NCBI RefSeq assembly: GCF_014805685.1
Contig: NC_060902.1
Location: forward strand, 932,145-996,144
Length of the DNA stretch: 64,000 bases
Direction: 5' to 3'
Source: Silurus meridionalis
Lineage: Eukaryota > Chordata > Actinopteri > Siluriformes > Siluridae
Shown: in pieces, positions 1 to 12,169 of the stretch
How positions within the stretch are numbered: position 1 is the first letter of the stretch
How the letters are laid out: each line of letters opens with the position of its first letter
Notes under the pieces: generated by a model
Seen by the model: the letters and a program-made list of their open reading frames with translations, nothing else
The model's database searches: none
What the model was told of the DNA's origin: nothing
Position numbers and translations under genes: made by a program

Positions 1-204
1 TTGTAATTAGAGTGAAGCGATCACACAGGATCACACGGTGTTTCGGTGACACTAACAATGCTAATTCTGGTGTACAGCATAATGAAGATGGAGATGAGCA
101 ACATTAACATTGAGCAAATAAATGAAAACAGAAAAGAGGCACAAGGACAGAGTAGGAGCAGTGGGAGGAGGATTCTGAATGATTCTTCTGGAGTCAACAT
201 TCAG

Positions 205-415
205 CACATGAATATTAATTCAATGTTCCTCTCAAATTTCCCCTCAAGGCTCCTCTCAAGGTTTCTTTCTTATACCATCTCAGGGAGTTTTTTCCTTGTC
301 ATAATCTTATAGGCACTGACATACAAATTCACATGTTATAACCTCTTTCAGTAAAGCTGCTTTGGAATAATGTCCATTATTAAAAGTGAACTGAATTTGA
401 TTTAATTGAATCTTA
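205..415 (-). repeat. Old dispersed fish repeat
   Basis: On the minus strand this matches the repeat at 48075-48330: both carry a segment like AGAGCAGCTTTAC, TTTTAATAATG and, further on, GAAAAA...CCCTGAGATGG with AAGAAACNTTRAGAGGA. Two diverged copies in one window show a dispersed family, probably a nonautonomous DNA element. The rest of 1-1650 holds only a CA tract and no gene I can support. Confidence 0.6.
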
Positions 416-647
416 TTATAAAGTGTGTGTTTTGTTTTGAATATTCTTCCTCTTCTTCTTCTTCTTATTTACAGTATCTTTGTGTTTAATGTCTGTAAGT
501 TTCCCCCTGCAGGTTTGAGTGACCGGATGGATGGAAGTGATGGATGACGCCTTTCCTGTAAAATAATAAATAAATAAATAAATAAATAAATACATCAGCG
601 GAAAATTTATTGAACATGCGGCACTTTTGATACGAAAACACTTAAGG

Positions 648-652
<5 letters not shown>

Positions 653-705
<53 letters not shown>
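653..705. repeat. (CA)n microsatellite
   Basis: Uninterrupted CA dinucleotides, about 50 bp. Confidence 0.95.
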
Positions 706-706
<1 letters not shown>

Positions 707-1668
707 CCTTGAGTTAATTCATCTTATATCTAACAAGGCAGGAACATTTATTACGTTTAAAGCACAAAGCAATCCATCATCCCTCTCGGCATGCACACAC
801 TCGAAGGTTTTATCCTTTTTTCTTATAGTGATGTATTTTAAAATATCTATATTGTTTCAATGTACTCTTCAATCTTTTAAAATATTTGTAAAATATACAT
901 CTATAACTTTCTATTATCTTATAAATCTATATCTATTTAATTATGAATTAATTTTATTCCAAAACAAAAATCATTGGAAAACATTTAAATGTGTTTAAAT
1001 GTAAAATTTGTTGTCTAACCACAAGTGCGAAACACACAGTACACAGAGAACTCGTCAGAGTTATTCTTTTATTCAGTTTATTCCAATAATATTTGTTCTT
1101 GTTCTCGCTTACATTATAGCAGCTGTAAACACTCATTCCATCTCCAGCTATCTTCATTCTTCCTCTTTATGTTAATAAGACAAAAAAACACGGTTTGTGG
1201 AGAAACTGCAAAGAACTCTGTGAGGACGAAGTTACAGCTTTACCTCTGACACTGGAGACTCCTTCCCTACACGTTTCAGAAACACAAATCTCCTAACAGA
1301 TCAACAGTCGCACAGCACAGAGCACACTGTACATGTTCCTGCCAACCTGCAACTGCTATAGAAACAGCAACGTATCAGAACATGGACCAGCACTACTGCC
1401 AGAGCTGCTGTTACAGAAACCCAATCAACACCCTCTGACCAATCACGATCCAGAACTCAGCAGCGCTGGGAGTTGTAACGTTACCATCTCTAAGAGAGAG
1501 AAATAGAAAGAGGGGTAAGTAAACAGAGGGATGATGGAGAGAAGGATGTAAAACAGATGGTTGATAAAGAAAGGGATGATAGATAGAGAGAGGGATGGTA
1601 GAAAGATGTTGGTAGAAAGAGGGATAGTAGCTAAAGATAGATAGAGGGAAGATAGATGATATTACCCA

Positions 1669-2940
1669 TCATTCTTGCATCCCTTTCTCTATCTTTCTAT
1701 CACTTTCTCTACTTCTTCTTCTTCTTTCGGTGGCTCCTATTACCCCCCTGTCCTCTACATCTGCCTCTTTCACACCAACTACCTGCATGTCTTCCCTCAC
1801 CACATCCATAAACCTTCTCCTTGGTCTTCCTCTTTTCCTCCTTCCTGGTGTCTCCATCCTCAGCATTCTCCTACTGATATACCCCATGTCCCTGCTCTGC
1901 ACATGTCCAAACCATCTCAATCTCACCTCCCTCACCTTGTCTCCAAAACATGTGCTATCCCTCTAATAAACTCATTTCTAATCCTGTCCATCGTCGTCAC
2001 TCCCAACAAACATCTCAACATCTTCAGTTCTGCTACCTCCAGCTCCACCTCCTGTCTTTTACTCAATGCCACTGTCTCTAATCCATACAACATCTCAGGT
2101 CTCACCACAGTCCTATAAACTTTCCCTTTCACTCTCACAGATACTCTTCTATCACAAATCACTCCTGCTATCACTCTTCTCCACCCACTCCACCCTGCCT
2201 GCACTCTTTTCTTCACTTCTAACACACTCTCCATTACTTTGCACTGTTGACCCCAGGTTCCTGAAATCCTCCATCTTCTCCACCTCTTCTCCTGCAACCG
2301 CACCCTCCACTGCCCTCCCTCTCATTCACACACATGTACTCTGTCTTACTCCTACTGACTTTCATTCCCTTCTCTCCAGCGTGAACCTCCACCTCTTCAG
2401 GATCTTCTCAACCTGCTTCCTACTCTCACCACAAGTCACAATATCATCCACAAACATCATAGTCCACGGAGACTCCTGTCTGACCTCGTCCGTCAACCTG
2501 TCCATCACCACTGCAAACAGGAAAGGGCTCAGAGCCGATCCTTGATGCAGTCCAACCTCCACCTTGAACCAGTTTGTCGTTTCAACTGCACACATCACTT
2601 CTGTCACACTGTCCTCATACATGTCCTGCACCACCCTCACATACTTCTCTATCACACCAGACTTCCTCATACAATACCACAACTCCTCTCTCCACACTGT
2701 CGTACGCTTTCTCTAAATCCACAAACACACAATGCAACTCCTTCTGACCTTCTCTATACTTCTCCATCAACATTCTCAAAGCAAATAATGCGTCTGTGGT
2801 GCTCTTCCTCGGCATGAAACCATACTGCTGCTCACAGATGGTCACCTCTTCTCTCAGCCTGGCTTCCACTACTCTTTCCCATAACTTCATGGTGTAACTG
2901 ATCAACTTTATTCCCCTGTAGTTACTGCAGGTCTGCACAT
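1669..2940 (-). mobile_element. Non-LTR retrotransposon (RTE-type LINE) reverse-transcriptase fragment, broken
   Basis: Minus-strand fragments in order encode reverse-transcriptase segments: NYRGIKLISYTMKLWERVVE, QYGFMPRKSTTDALFALRML, FVDLEKAYDSV, then GLHQGSALSPFLFAVVMDRL and the catalytic box FVDD (usually FADD), then KGKVYRTVVRPEMLYGLETV, and finally RLRWFGHVQ with GRRKRGRPRRRFMDVV. Frameshifts separate these pieces and the endonuclease end is missing, so the copy is dead. The sequence matches RT proteins commonly seen in fish RTE/BovB-like elements; the clade is from memory. Confidence 0.88.
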
Positions 2941-4016
2941 CTCCCTATCACTGTCTCAACTATCTCTCTCTTTATCTTTTCTCTCTTTATCATCCCTCTC
3001 TCTATAATGTCTCTCTCTACCATCTCTTTCTATCATCCCTTTCTCTATCATCACTCTCTTTACCATCCATCTCTTCACTATCCCTCTCTCTCTATCATAA
3101 CTTTCTTTATCAACCATCTGTTTACCATCCCTCTCTCTACAATGCCTCTCTTTTCCATTCTACTCACAATCATCCCTCTCTCCATCATCTCTATATTACT
3201 GTCTTTATGATCCCTCTTTCTACCATCCCTCTTCATCATCCATCTCCATATCCCTCTATCTTTCTCTCTCTATCCCTATCTTTCTCTCTCTATCCCTTTA
3301 TCTTTCTCTCTATCACCCCTCTCTCTATCTCTCTTCCATTCTTTTCTCTATCATCAAGATTTATCAATACTTTCTATCTTTCTCATTTTTCTTTCTCACT
3401 ACCATCCTTCTTTAAATTATTACTATCATTTCATCCTGTAATCTTTTTCCAACAGTTAGTTCCTCCTTCCTGATTTTTATTTACTGCTTTTGTTGTTTTA
3501 TATTCCTTTACTTTATTATTTTCTTTCCTCTGTATCTCTTTTTCATTGCTTTATTTTTTCCTCCTTCTATCTTTCATTGTTTCTTCCATTCAATTTTTTT
3601 TTTACTTTTTACTTTTTCTTTCTTTACAATCTTGAAAATGAACTTGTACTAATGTCCCCTCTCTCTCTCTCTCTCTCTCTCTTTTCTGGATTTTCAGCAT
3701 CTTCTCATTCTCCCTGACAATCTCCATCTCTGACATTCTTTTTGTTTTTTTTCCTTCTACACCTCTCACACCATCCATTTACTTCTTCTTTTTCCATCTG
3801 TTTTTCTCTCACTTCCATTTACTTTTTTCAATGCCTATTACAGTTTCAGCCATTTCTCCATGTCTTCCCTTTGCTTTATTTTTCCATTCTCACTCCTTCC
3901 TTCTCTCATCTCTTATTCACTTATTTCCACTTCTCTCTCTCTCTCTTTCTCTCTCCCCAAATCAACCACATTTCTCTCACCTCTGCCTGTTTCTCTCATT
4001 CATCCCTTTCTATCCA

Positions 4017-4066
<50 letters not shown>

Positions 4067-4080
4067 CCTCTCCATCCGGC
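2941..4080. repeat. Pyrimidine-rich low-complexity tract
   Basis: About 1.1 kb in which the plus strand is overwhelmingly C and T, with TCTC runs (3659-3682, 4020-4060) and loosely repeated CTATCATCCCTCTC blocks. ORFs across it are Ser/Leu/Phe-rich repeat artefacts. Confidence 0.85.
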
Positions 4081-4181
4081 TCCATTTATCTCGCTTTTCT
4101 CTAATTCTGCTTTAATAACCCGGAGCCTTCATTTATCACAGTATTGAAGAGCGTCAGGTCATCTGAGGTCACCATCTCTCT

Positions 4182-4318
4182 CACACACACAAACACACAC
4201 ACACACACACACACACACAACGCATAAAAGAAGATCGCAAAAGAAATCGAAATATTTAGAAAAACTCACGAATGAAGTTTATTGCTGATCAGATCAACCT
4301 GAATGACATTCTCTCTTT

Positions 4319-4369
<51 letters not shown>

Positions 4370-4572
4370 TGAAAGACATGTAATTAGACATGCACACACA
4401 CTCAGACACACACACACACACACAATAAAACACCCTAAGCACTCAGACACACACAGCATGAAACACACACACTCAGACACACACACACACACACACACAC
4501 ACACTGTGTGAAACAGTGATACACACACACACACACACACACACACAGAATGAAAGACATGTAATTAGACAT

Positions 4573-4627
<55 letters not shown>

Positions 4628-4660
4628 AAAACACCTAAGCACTCAGACACACACAGCATG

Positions 4661-4698
<38 letters not shown>

Positions 4699-4937
4699 TG
4701 AAACACATGTACAAACACCGATACACACACACACACACAGAATGAAAGACATGTAATTAGACATGCACACACACTCAGACACACACACACAAAAACACCC
4801 TAAGCACTGAGACACACACAGCATGAGACACACACACTCAGACACACACACACACACACACGTAGAAACACAGACACACAAACACACACATGCAGCATAA
4901 AACACACACTCAGACACACAGTGTGAAACACACATAG

Positions 4938-4975
<38 letters not shown>
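4182..4975. repeat. CA microsatellite array with about 185-bp higher-order unit
   Basis: CA runs alternate with the same unique words in the same order: GAATGAAAGACATGTAATTA, then CACCCTAAGCACTCAG, then CAGCATGAAACACAC. GAATGAAAGAC occurs near 4368, 4549 and 4740, so the repeat unit is roughly 180-190 bp. Confidence 0.85.
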
Positions 4976-4976
<1 letters not shown>

Positions 4977-5958
4977 AAGCTTGAAGGCAAAACAACTGTG
5001 TGTGTTTTACGCTTTGAAATGTAGTTTCTTAACACAATGTTTTGTTCTTTTCATTTAAATTCCCTATAAATGTATTTTATTTATATTTTAGTGAATGAAC
5101 TGATTTATTGCACCACCAGCCGAATGTCAAAATCACTTTAGTTTCACTGTGACTTTTAAAACAGAGCTACAAACAAGATCAACTTTTTCATTTATTTATA
5201 TTATTTTTATTATTAGTTTTGTTTCTGCACATCGTGTGAGCGAGTTGTGAATAATTTTGTTCAGAAAGTCTCAGTGACTGAAAAGTGAAATAAATAAGCG
5301 AACAAATAAATACAATAAAAATATCCAATAGAAAAAATAAGAAATATAGAATTATTACAGAAACAACCAGAAATTTCTGATGAGTTTTTAATGTTTGACC
5401 ATGCGATTTACACGATTATCATCATTACACAATTCACAGATTAATATTCACATTTAATTCGATCAAATGTCCCATAATGCTCCTGGTGATCACATGACAA
5501 GCCGTGACACATGGAAACCCCGCCCACTTTTTTTTTTAACATCGAACATTTTAAAATGATATAAAAGTTTACACTCGCAGTGTTTATTATTTATAGTTAC
5601 ACACTAAAGTGATAAATTCAGCACCTAAAAGAAAATGTACGTCTTTCTCTACATCTCTTTCTTTTTTACAACTTTCTGTATTTCTTTTTTCCTCTTCATC
5701 TTTCTTCATTCCTTTCTTTTTATTGTGAATATTTATTTATTCCATTGGCCAGTTATCTTTCTATCTGTCTTTTTTGCTTCCTTCCATTTTAATTTTTCTT
5801 GTAAACTTTCTTTCGTTCATTACTTAATTCCGCGCAATTTTTCTTTCTTTATTTACTCTTCTTTCTTATTACAGCTTTTGTTTGTTATCTCCTCCTTTCA
5901 TTTTTAATAACTTTTTTAGAATTTTTAGTTTTTCTTTTTATAGCTTTGAATTTGAATT

Positions 5959-5959
5959 T

Positions 5960-6019
<60 letters not shown>

Positions 6020-6071
6020 TCCTTTTTTATAACTTTTTATTTGAATTTTTAGTTTTTTCTTTTTTATAGCT

Positions 6072-6131
<60 letters not shown>
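5959..6131. repeat. Two (CTTT)n microsatellites
   Basis: Tetranucleotide runs at about 5959-6020 and 6067-6131, separated by a unit sharing GAATTT and TTTTATAGCTT with the first flank, so the pair may be a local duplication. Between 4980 and 5958 I see only AT-rich unique DNA. Confidence 0.9.
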
Positions 6132-6133
<2 letters not shown>

Positions 6134-6364
6134 TTCCCAGGCTCTGAGAGAGTCTGATGCTGAACGAAGCTGGACGCTGGGGTTTAAAACATTGAGTCTG
6201 ATGCTGAAGGACCTTCTGTGCTTGTTAGCTCTTTTATCCATGGAGAGAGTATCAGACCCCGGTCGTGCCTCGTCTGATTAACTGTACTGTAAAGTATGCA
6301 GTGAGTGTAGTGTAACTTTATATAAAACAATATATACAAATAAAAACATTCTATCAGTATACAG

Positions 6365-9250
6365 TCACTTGAGGAGTAAATCCAACACCCCTATCTGCTC
6401 CAGCTTGGTTCGAGCCACAGAAGCCCAACCTTTGTTAGCCAGTGGGTTCCGGGGTGAAGGGTGCATGATACCCTCTACCTTCACCTCCACTCCGGCTTCA
6501 GCGAGGGCACGTCGAGCTCGCTGCTCTGCCACCTTGCCCACTCCGATCACCATGGAAACACCGAGGGCACGTACCACCTGGCACAGCGCAGCGTCGCAGT
6601 GGAGCAGCAGGGCCTCCCGGTCTTCAGCAGGCATCTCGGGGGGGGTCACGTTCCTCCCCGTCTCGGTCATGAACATCAGAGGGCACAGGTTATGGACAAA
6701 ACAATGACGGAAAAAGTGTTGCGGTTCTCCACAGACCTGCTGGAAAAAACTCCAGAACCGCGCGCCACTCACTTCGCTCTGAGAGCAGAGAAAGCCTCTG
6801 ATTGGACGTTTCGGATGCTCGTTAGGAGGATGACCCACCTCACCGCAGATCTTCAGCCAATCGCGGGTGGCCTTTACCTCACCAAACGGAACCTAAATAA
6901 TAAAATTCAGAGCAAAAAAAATTGTAAAAATATATATTAATATTAATACAATAAGTGACTGAGGATGATTAATGTCCTACAACAGCACAATCTCACTTCT
7001 GTCCTAATAACTTCAGATTACAGCTTTACCTCCACAACATCTGACTCTGGAGACTCTGGAGATAAATCAACATCTCTATACAGACAAGGACTTTTTTTAT
7101 ATAACTATAAATAAAGACTATTTTGTTAGAAAGTAACTTTTTGTTAAATAAAACATTCTTGGTTATAATAAATGTTAGTAGGACATTAGTAGATGTTAGT
7201 AGAAGGTAAAGAGTTGCATGTACTCCGGTCTGTGCCATGCCGAACGGTCCCGGGTTCATCCCCAGGAACAGGACGCTCTGTCTCCCGTGGCAGTATTTCT
7301 CAGCATAGAGACGGTGTGTGTCCCACGCGTACTCCAGCGGGTTGTATATATAACGCACCGGATCCCTGAAGGTCAAAGTTCGCAGACAGGCACTAAGTTC
7401 CAGCTCGGCCTGGAGAAACCGAGCTGCCACTGGGGAACAGTTCGGGAAAAATTCATCAGAGTTTAAGATGATTTTCTCCGACTGCTGTTCCTCCACCTGA
7501 GTTTGGTCTCCAGTCTCCTTCCTGCTGCCAATTACAGACAAACACACAAACAAATTTCATCCTTTTGGTTATTTTAAAATGTTAATACACGAGTTATAAA
7601 TAATTCTTATAAGTAAAGATTAATTTTGCTACAAAACAGTAACCTTTCTAATAATTAACACCAAAAATAATAATTCATTGAAGTTTCTTTAATGATTTTC
7701 TTTACATGTTTAATTAGTCTAAAGATTGTTTATTTTTTTTTTTTAGAAGTAGTTCAACACAGTTCATGTCCTATATGATCCTTCTCAGGTAGAACCTGGA
7801 TGGTGTTTTAGTACGGATGTGTGAATTAAAACCGGTTACAGTAGAAAAGATCTACAGTAGAAAGATTCACAGTAGAAAAGTTTCTAGTTGCTGTTTTGCA
7901 AACATTTCAAACTGCCACCAACTGCTACTATACAGAAGTCTATATGTTTATTAGAACCCTCTTTGTTTATATTTCTCTCGTTTTTTTGCAAATTGTACTG
8001 GATAACTTATTATATAGAATGTATACTGATTAGTGCTTTTTTGTGTATCTGTCCTGTACTGTCTTGTTTTTCTCTTGTCTTTTGTCTTACACTGTTTGGA
8101 CTCGGTTGATGCCTTTTAGTAGCTTGGACACCGAATGACAATAAAAGCTTCTTACCTTGACTTGAGTATGAAGTTTACAGTAGGAAACTTTACAGTATAA
8201 ATGGTTATAGTAGAAGAAGGTAATAATATAAAGTTTTATGCAAAAAAAAAAAGAGAAAGTTTAAAGGGGTTACAATCGAAAAGTTTATAGTAGAAAAGTT
8301 AATAGTAAAACTTTTTACAGTAAGAAGATTTACAGTAAAAAGTGTTACAATGGAAAAGTTTACAATAAAAAGGTTACAGAGGAAAGTTTTAGACTATAAA
8401 GGCTTACAGTAGAAAAGTTTACAGTAGAAAAGTTTACAGTAGAAAAGTTTACAGTGGGTTAATTTACAGTAGGTAGGTTTACAGTATAAAGTTTTGTGAT
8501 GGAAAGACAGATGTGTAGGTGTTTTGAATAGATTTGAAGCCCCGCCCAAAACACCTACACGTCATTCCATCACTGCAGACTGAATAGTGATTGGCTTGTT
8601 TTTATTGATGACATATATTTGTGGGGAAGTTTGTTGTTTGTTTTTACAGAAAACGTTTAAAAGCAGATGATACAAAAAACATGTTTTTTTTCTATGATAC
8701 ATGAGGCATGATATAAAGATATAAAAATTATTTTTATTGATATAATTAAATTAAAGGTGTGTGTTATAAACAGTTAAAAGGATGTAATATTTATATTTCA
8801 GGTGCAGTGACAGTGTAAGATATGTAATGTTATATTTAATATATAAAATACTGAAATTGAACCAGAGTCCGTGACGTCATGGTCACGTGACTCTCGAGTT
8901 CCTCTATACACTTTGTGTGTTGTACTGTAAATCCAACACGTTTGGGATTTTATCACAAACTGGAGCAGAAAAAAATATTTTAATGTGCAAAAAGCATTAA
9001 ATTATCTCTATAGTTTATATGACTAAATGTTTAACTTCTTAATTCTCCTAAAATTCGCTGTGCTGCAGATAACAAAAGAGCCGCAGCGCTTCCGGTCTGC
9101 ACGCGTTTATCAGACACTAAAATCCAATCTAGCGAAATAAAAGAAATAAAAAGTTCATGCTCTTCTGTCCGTTTATATATTTATCTATTTCACTCAACTA
9201 ATACACAAAAGAATCTGTTTTTACCTCGGAGGATCATTGTGTCCTAGCAT
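6365..9250 (-). CDS. smug1: SMUG1 single-strand-selective uracil-DNA glycosylase, 3 coding exons
   Basis: Nuclear base-excision-repair enzyme of the uracil-DNA glycosylase superfamily; it removes uracil and oxidised pyrimidines such as 5-hydroxymethyluracil. Coding exons read on the minus strand are 9250-9225 (MLGHNDPP plus two bases), 7524-7224 and 6892-6365, giving 284 residues, close to the family's usual length (about 270). The active-site motif [13 protein letters not shown] ends exon 2 (about residues 97-109). The second motif, [13 protein letters not shown], begins near residue 253, and the protein ends LDLLLK just before TGA, as in mammalian SMUG1. Splice sites: donor gtaaaa after exon 1, acceptor ggcag or ggcagcag for exon 2, donor gtacat after exon 2, acceptor tttag for exon 3; phases agree (2, then 0). 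Exon 1 was chosen because its phase 2 end fits exon 2 and it lies beside a promoter-like site. Exons 2 and 3 are near certain; exon 1 is likely. Confidence 0.95.
7745..8165 (+). repeat. Probable retroelement 3' end in smug1 intron 1
   Basis: Contains TTGCAAATTGTACTGGATAA, a TGTACTGTCTTG stretch and the terminal words GAATGACAATAAAAGCTTC and CTTGACTTGA, a tail pattern typical of fish LINE/SINE 3' ends. No coding part is visible. Based on recalled similarity. Confidence 0.4.
8165..8500. repeat. Diverged 15-16 bp tandem repeat in smug1 intron 1
   Basis: Many copies of a word like TTTACAGTAGAAAAG with substitutions and small indels; the cleanest run is 8404-8450. Confidence 0.85.
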
Positions 9251-9294
9251 TCTCCACTAGCGTTCCGGCAACAAAAGGACTATGAAGCCGTGGT

Positions 9295-9313
9295 GCATTC
9301 TGGGATGTGTAGT
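9295..9313 (-). promoter_or_regulatory. ZNF143/STAF-like promoter element upstream of smug1
   Basis: On the minus strand this reads ACTACACATCCCAGAATGC, close to the known ZNF143 (STAF) consensus of the form ACTACAnnTCCCAGAATGC. It lies about 45 bases upstream of the proposed smug1 start codon, a typical place for this site in housekeeping promoters. Function is inferred from motif and position. Confidence 0.6.
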
Positions 9314-10108
9314 TTACACAAACAGACTGGCGTCTCCAAACACCTTTAACGCAGATTTTTAAGTCGACTGATTTAATTAAGACTTAATTTTAGACTCTGT
9401 GAGGACTTTCACACCAAAGGGTCCATTATTTAAGAAGTAGAAGCTCTTAATGTGCCTAGCATGAACAAGAGACTACTTCTGACTAGCACATTTATAACAC
9501 ACCTAATGCTGTGTGAACACAAACCCACAACTGATCTCACAACATCACATCTTCTACACATCACATCTTCTACACATCACTAACATTAAAATGTATTCAG
9601 GAGAAAAGATGTAAAAACTATGACTATGTATACAAGGCCTTCCTGAATTTATCACCTAAAAACTTCTAATGTCCTTATCACTGAATATCATCGAATATTT
9701 ATAATCATTATTTAATATAACTATCATCTAATATACAGAAGTATTATTAAGTAATACTAATTACTATTCAATTTAACTAGTTATTAGCTAACATCTAATT
9801 AGTCGCTATCATACACAGTTAAAAGCTAATACCCCTCGTTATCATCTAACAGGTAACTAGTTTCAGTTAAAATATCTAGCGTTAGCTAACATGCAGTTAT
9901 TGGTTAACATACCAACATATCAATAATACCCCTAATTATCATCTGATACCACTAGTTAATATCACTAATATTAGATAACATACATAGTTATTAGCTAATT
10001 AACCTAGCTTTTAGCTAACATTAGAAATATTAGCTAATATCCCAATTATCATCCAATAATCCTAGTTATTATAGATGTCTAGCTAATACATTTACATTAG
10101 TCTCACTT

Positions 10109-10166
<58 letters not shown>

Positions 10167-10310
10167 CTCTTTAATTGTATCTAATCATGAGTATTATTAG
10201 TGAAGTGCTAAAGAGCAGAAGTCTAAGAGCTAGCACACAATAAACAGTGAAAAATAAACACCAGGTTCTGGCAGGTTCACCAACCCACGAGTAGAACATT
10301 AAACACGGAT
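9314..10310. other. Intergenic DNA, AT-rich, with diverged TAGCTAA repeats and a CA tract
   Basis: From about 9720 to 10090 the words TTAGCTAAC, TAATATC and AGTTATTA recur irregularly. A CA tract lies at 10120-10164. No gene signal. Confidence 0.6.
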
Positions 10311-10826
10311 GTGATGAACACATGCAGCTTCAAGGAATTAATTCAAGTGCTAGTTGATGTTAGCATGCTAATCCAGCCAACAATGTTTTTTAACTCAAAC
10401 CGAGAAGCAGTGCAGCAGATGAAAACTTTCTCAATCAGCAGCCATGTTTGTTCTGTCTGTCCCGTGGGTTCTGTGGTGCACAATGGAAGCATGAAGGTAG
10501 CTTTGATAAAGAATGTCAAGTCCAATGAAATAAAAAATGTGTTGTGGAATAAACCCTACTCCTCCTTGTGTCTTTTATTTGACCTTGATGCTGCTTCCAC
10601 ACATGACCTCTTCCTCTCCGGTTTTCTCCAAAGGAAAGGTCGACCTTTAGCACAGGTTTTTACCCCAGGACAAAGCCCCACACTTTACATGACCTCCGGC
10701 TTCTTCTTTCAGCTTCATGATCTCACTTTCGCCAGAAAACCACTGCACAAGACCCAACCGGATCAGAAGATTCCATCGTCCACTACACCACTGCAGGAGC
10801 TGATCAAACTCATCAACACCCAATAA
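10311..10826 (+). other. Unexplained 171-codon open reading frame
   Basis: This is the longest non-repetitive ORF outside the three genes and their relics. It starts MMNTCSFKELIQVLVDVSML and ends LQELIKLINTQ. I recognise no domain, signal peptide or membrane segment, and no splice context or promoter. It may be a chance ORF, part of a transposon, or a lineage-specific gene. I do not assign a function. Confidence 0.25.
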
Positions 10827-10870
10827 TTACCATGATTTACCCTGGCTGTGTTTTGGACCCGTGTGGCATT

Positions 10871-10876
<6 letters not shown>

Positions 10877-10912
<36 letters not shown>

Positions 10913-10934
10913 ACATTCCTGCCCTGTTATTCTG

Positions 10935-10981
<47 letters not shown>

Positions 10982-11199
10982 TAAAAGAGAAAAGTGAGAT
11001 ATTCTCTGCAGTGCCACATTCGAGGAGATCCCTATCTCTCTTCGCCGTCTGCTTCTGTTGCCATGGCAATGACAGACAAAAAAAAAAAAAAAGGTGTCTA
11101 GCACAAATGCAAGAAGTCTTTAGGCTTGACCTCCATCTGAACCAGCCTGAGGTCAAAGGTCACAGTCCTACAGTGACACTGAGCAATGAAAGGAAAAAA

Positions 11200-11246
<47 letters not shown>

Positions 11247-11250
11247 TGAG
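10877..11250. repeat. GT, GA and GA microsatellites
   Basis: (GT)n at about 10877-10910, (GA)n at about 10937-10976 and a second (GA)n at about 11203-11243, with unique DNA between. Confidence 0.9.
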
Positions 11251-11874
11251 GATGAAGAATGGAAGAGGAGAAGAATGTGAAAGTAAAGATGGAACAGGGA
11301 AAATATTGGATGTGTGTATTTTAAGATGATGTTATTGCTTTTTAAGATGATGCTATTTGGTTTTATACTCAATTCCAATTGGCTGACAGGTTTTCATTCT
11401 CGGACGCCTCTAATGCACAGCTATTGCAAAGGTCCTGATGCTGGGTAACCATGGCAACAGGCAGAACTAACGGTTCATTAACTACAGTGGCAGGCCGCCA
11501 GGGCCAGCAAGGCTTCAGAATCACTCATTTCATAGCTGTTCTCTCGGGAGCTCTGCTTCCAGTAGTGTATGTTTGTGTTAGAGTTTCTATACAATTATTT
11601 TTCAGCAATCACATGTTGCCAGGGTCAAAATCCCCCTTCAGACCTTCAAAAGCAGCACAGTGGGTGGCTGTAGCAGGAACTACATTTAACTCAAAGTTGT
11701 TATTTTAATCAAAGATTTTAAGTTGGCCAATCTGAGACCCTCAAGCAAGCAAACGAGAACGTCTGCATTTTTTCCATCCTCTGATTGGATGGTCAGAGTG
11801 CGCACTAGTCGCAGTTCAACCCGCATCTGTAGCAAACTGCACAAGTTCAAATGTGTGGATTTAATACCTTTTTT

Positions 11875-12010
11875 TTATTCCACAACAGCTGCCAAAGGAG
11901 AAGAAATTGATTTAGTCGCAGAAACACTTCCAAGCACATTTACAAGATGGACTTTTCAAGAAAAGCTAGACATCGTGAGGAAACGTCACCAAAACAGTTC
12001 AACACAGTTG
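11875..12010 (+). mobile_element. Possible hAT-type (ZMYM1-like) transposase remnant
   Basis: A short frame reads AAKGEEIDLVAE, then FTRWTFQEKLDIVRKR. The WTFQEKLDIV segment resembles the beginning of hAT transposases of the ZMYM1-like group common in fish. Only about 45 codons are left; weak. Confidence 0.25.
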
Positions 12011-12169
12011 TTAAGCTTTTTCATGACCCATTTATACTTGTGTTTTCTTTCCTGTATAATTTGCACAAAAACACACAATTTGCATTTATTTCAAAATCCC
12101 AGGAAAACCGTGATGCACGAAAATAAAGCACAGAAACGCAGGAAACCCCGGGGTGATGTGGTGAGGTGA

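Noticed and set aside
6369..6940. Plus-strand ORFs of 112 and 159 codons
   Set aside because: Antisense shadows of smug1 exon 3.
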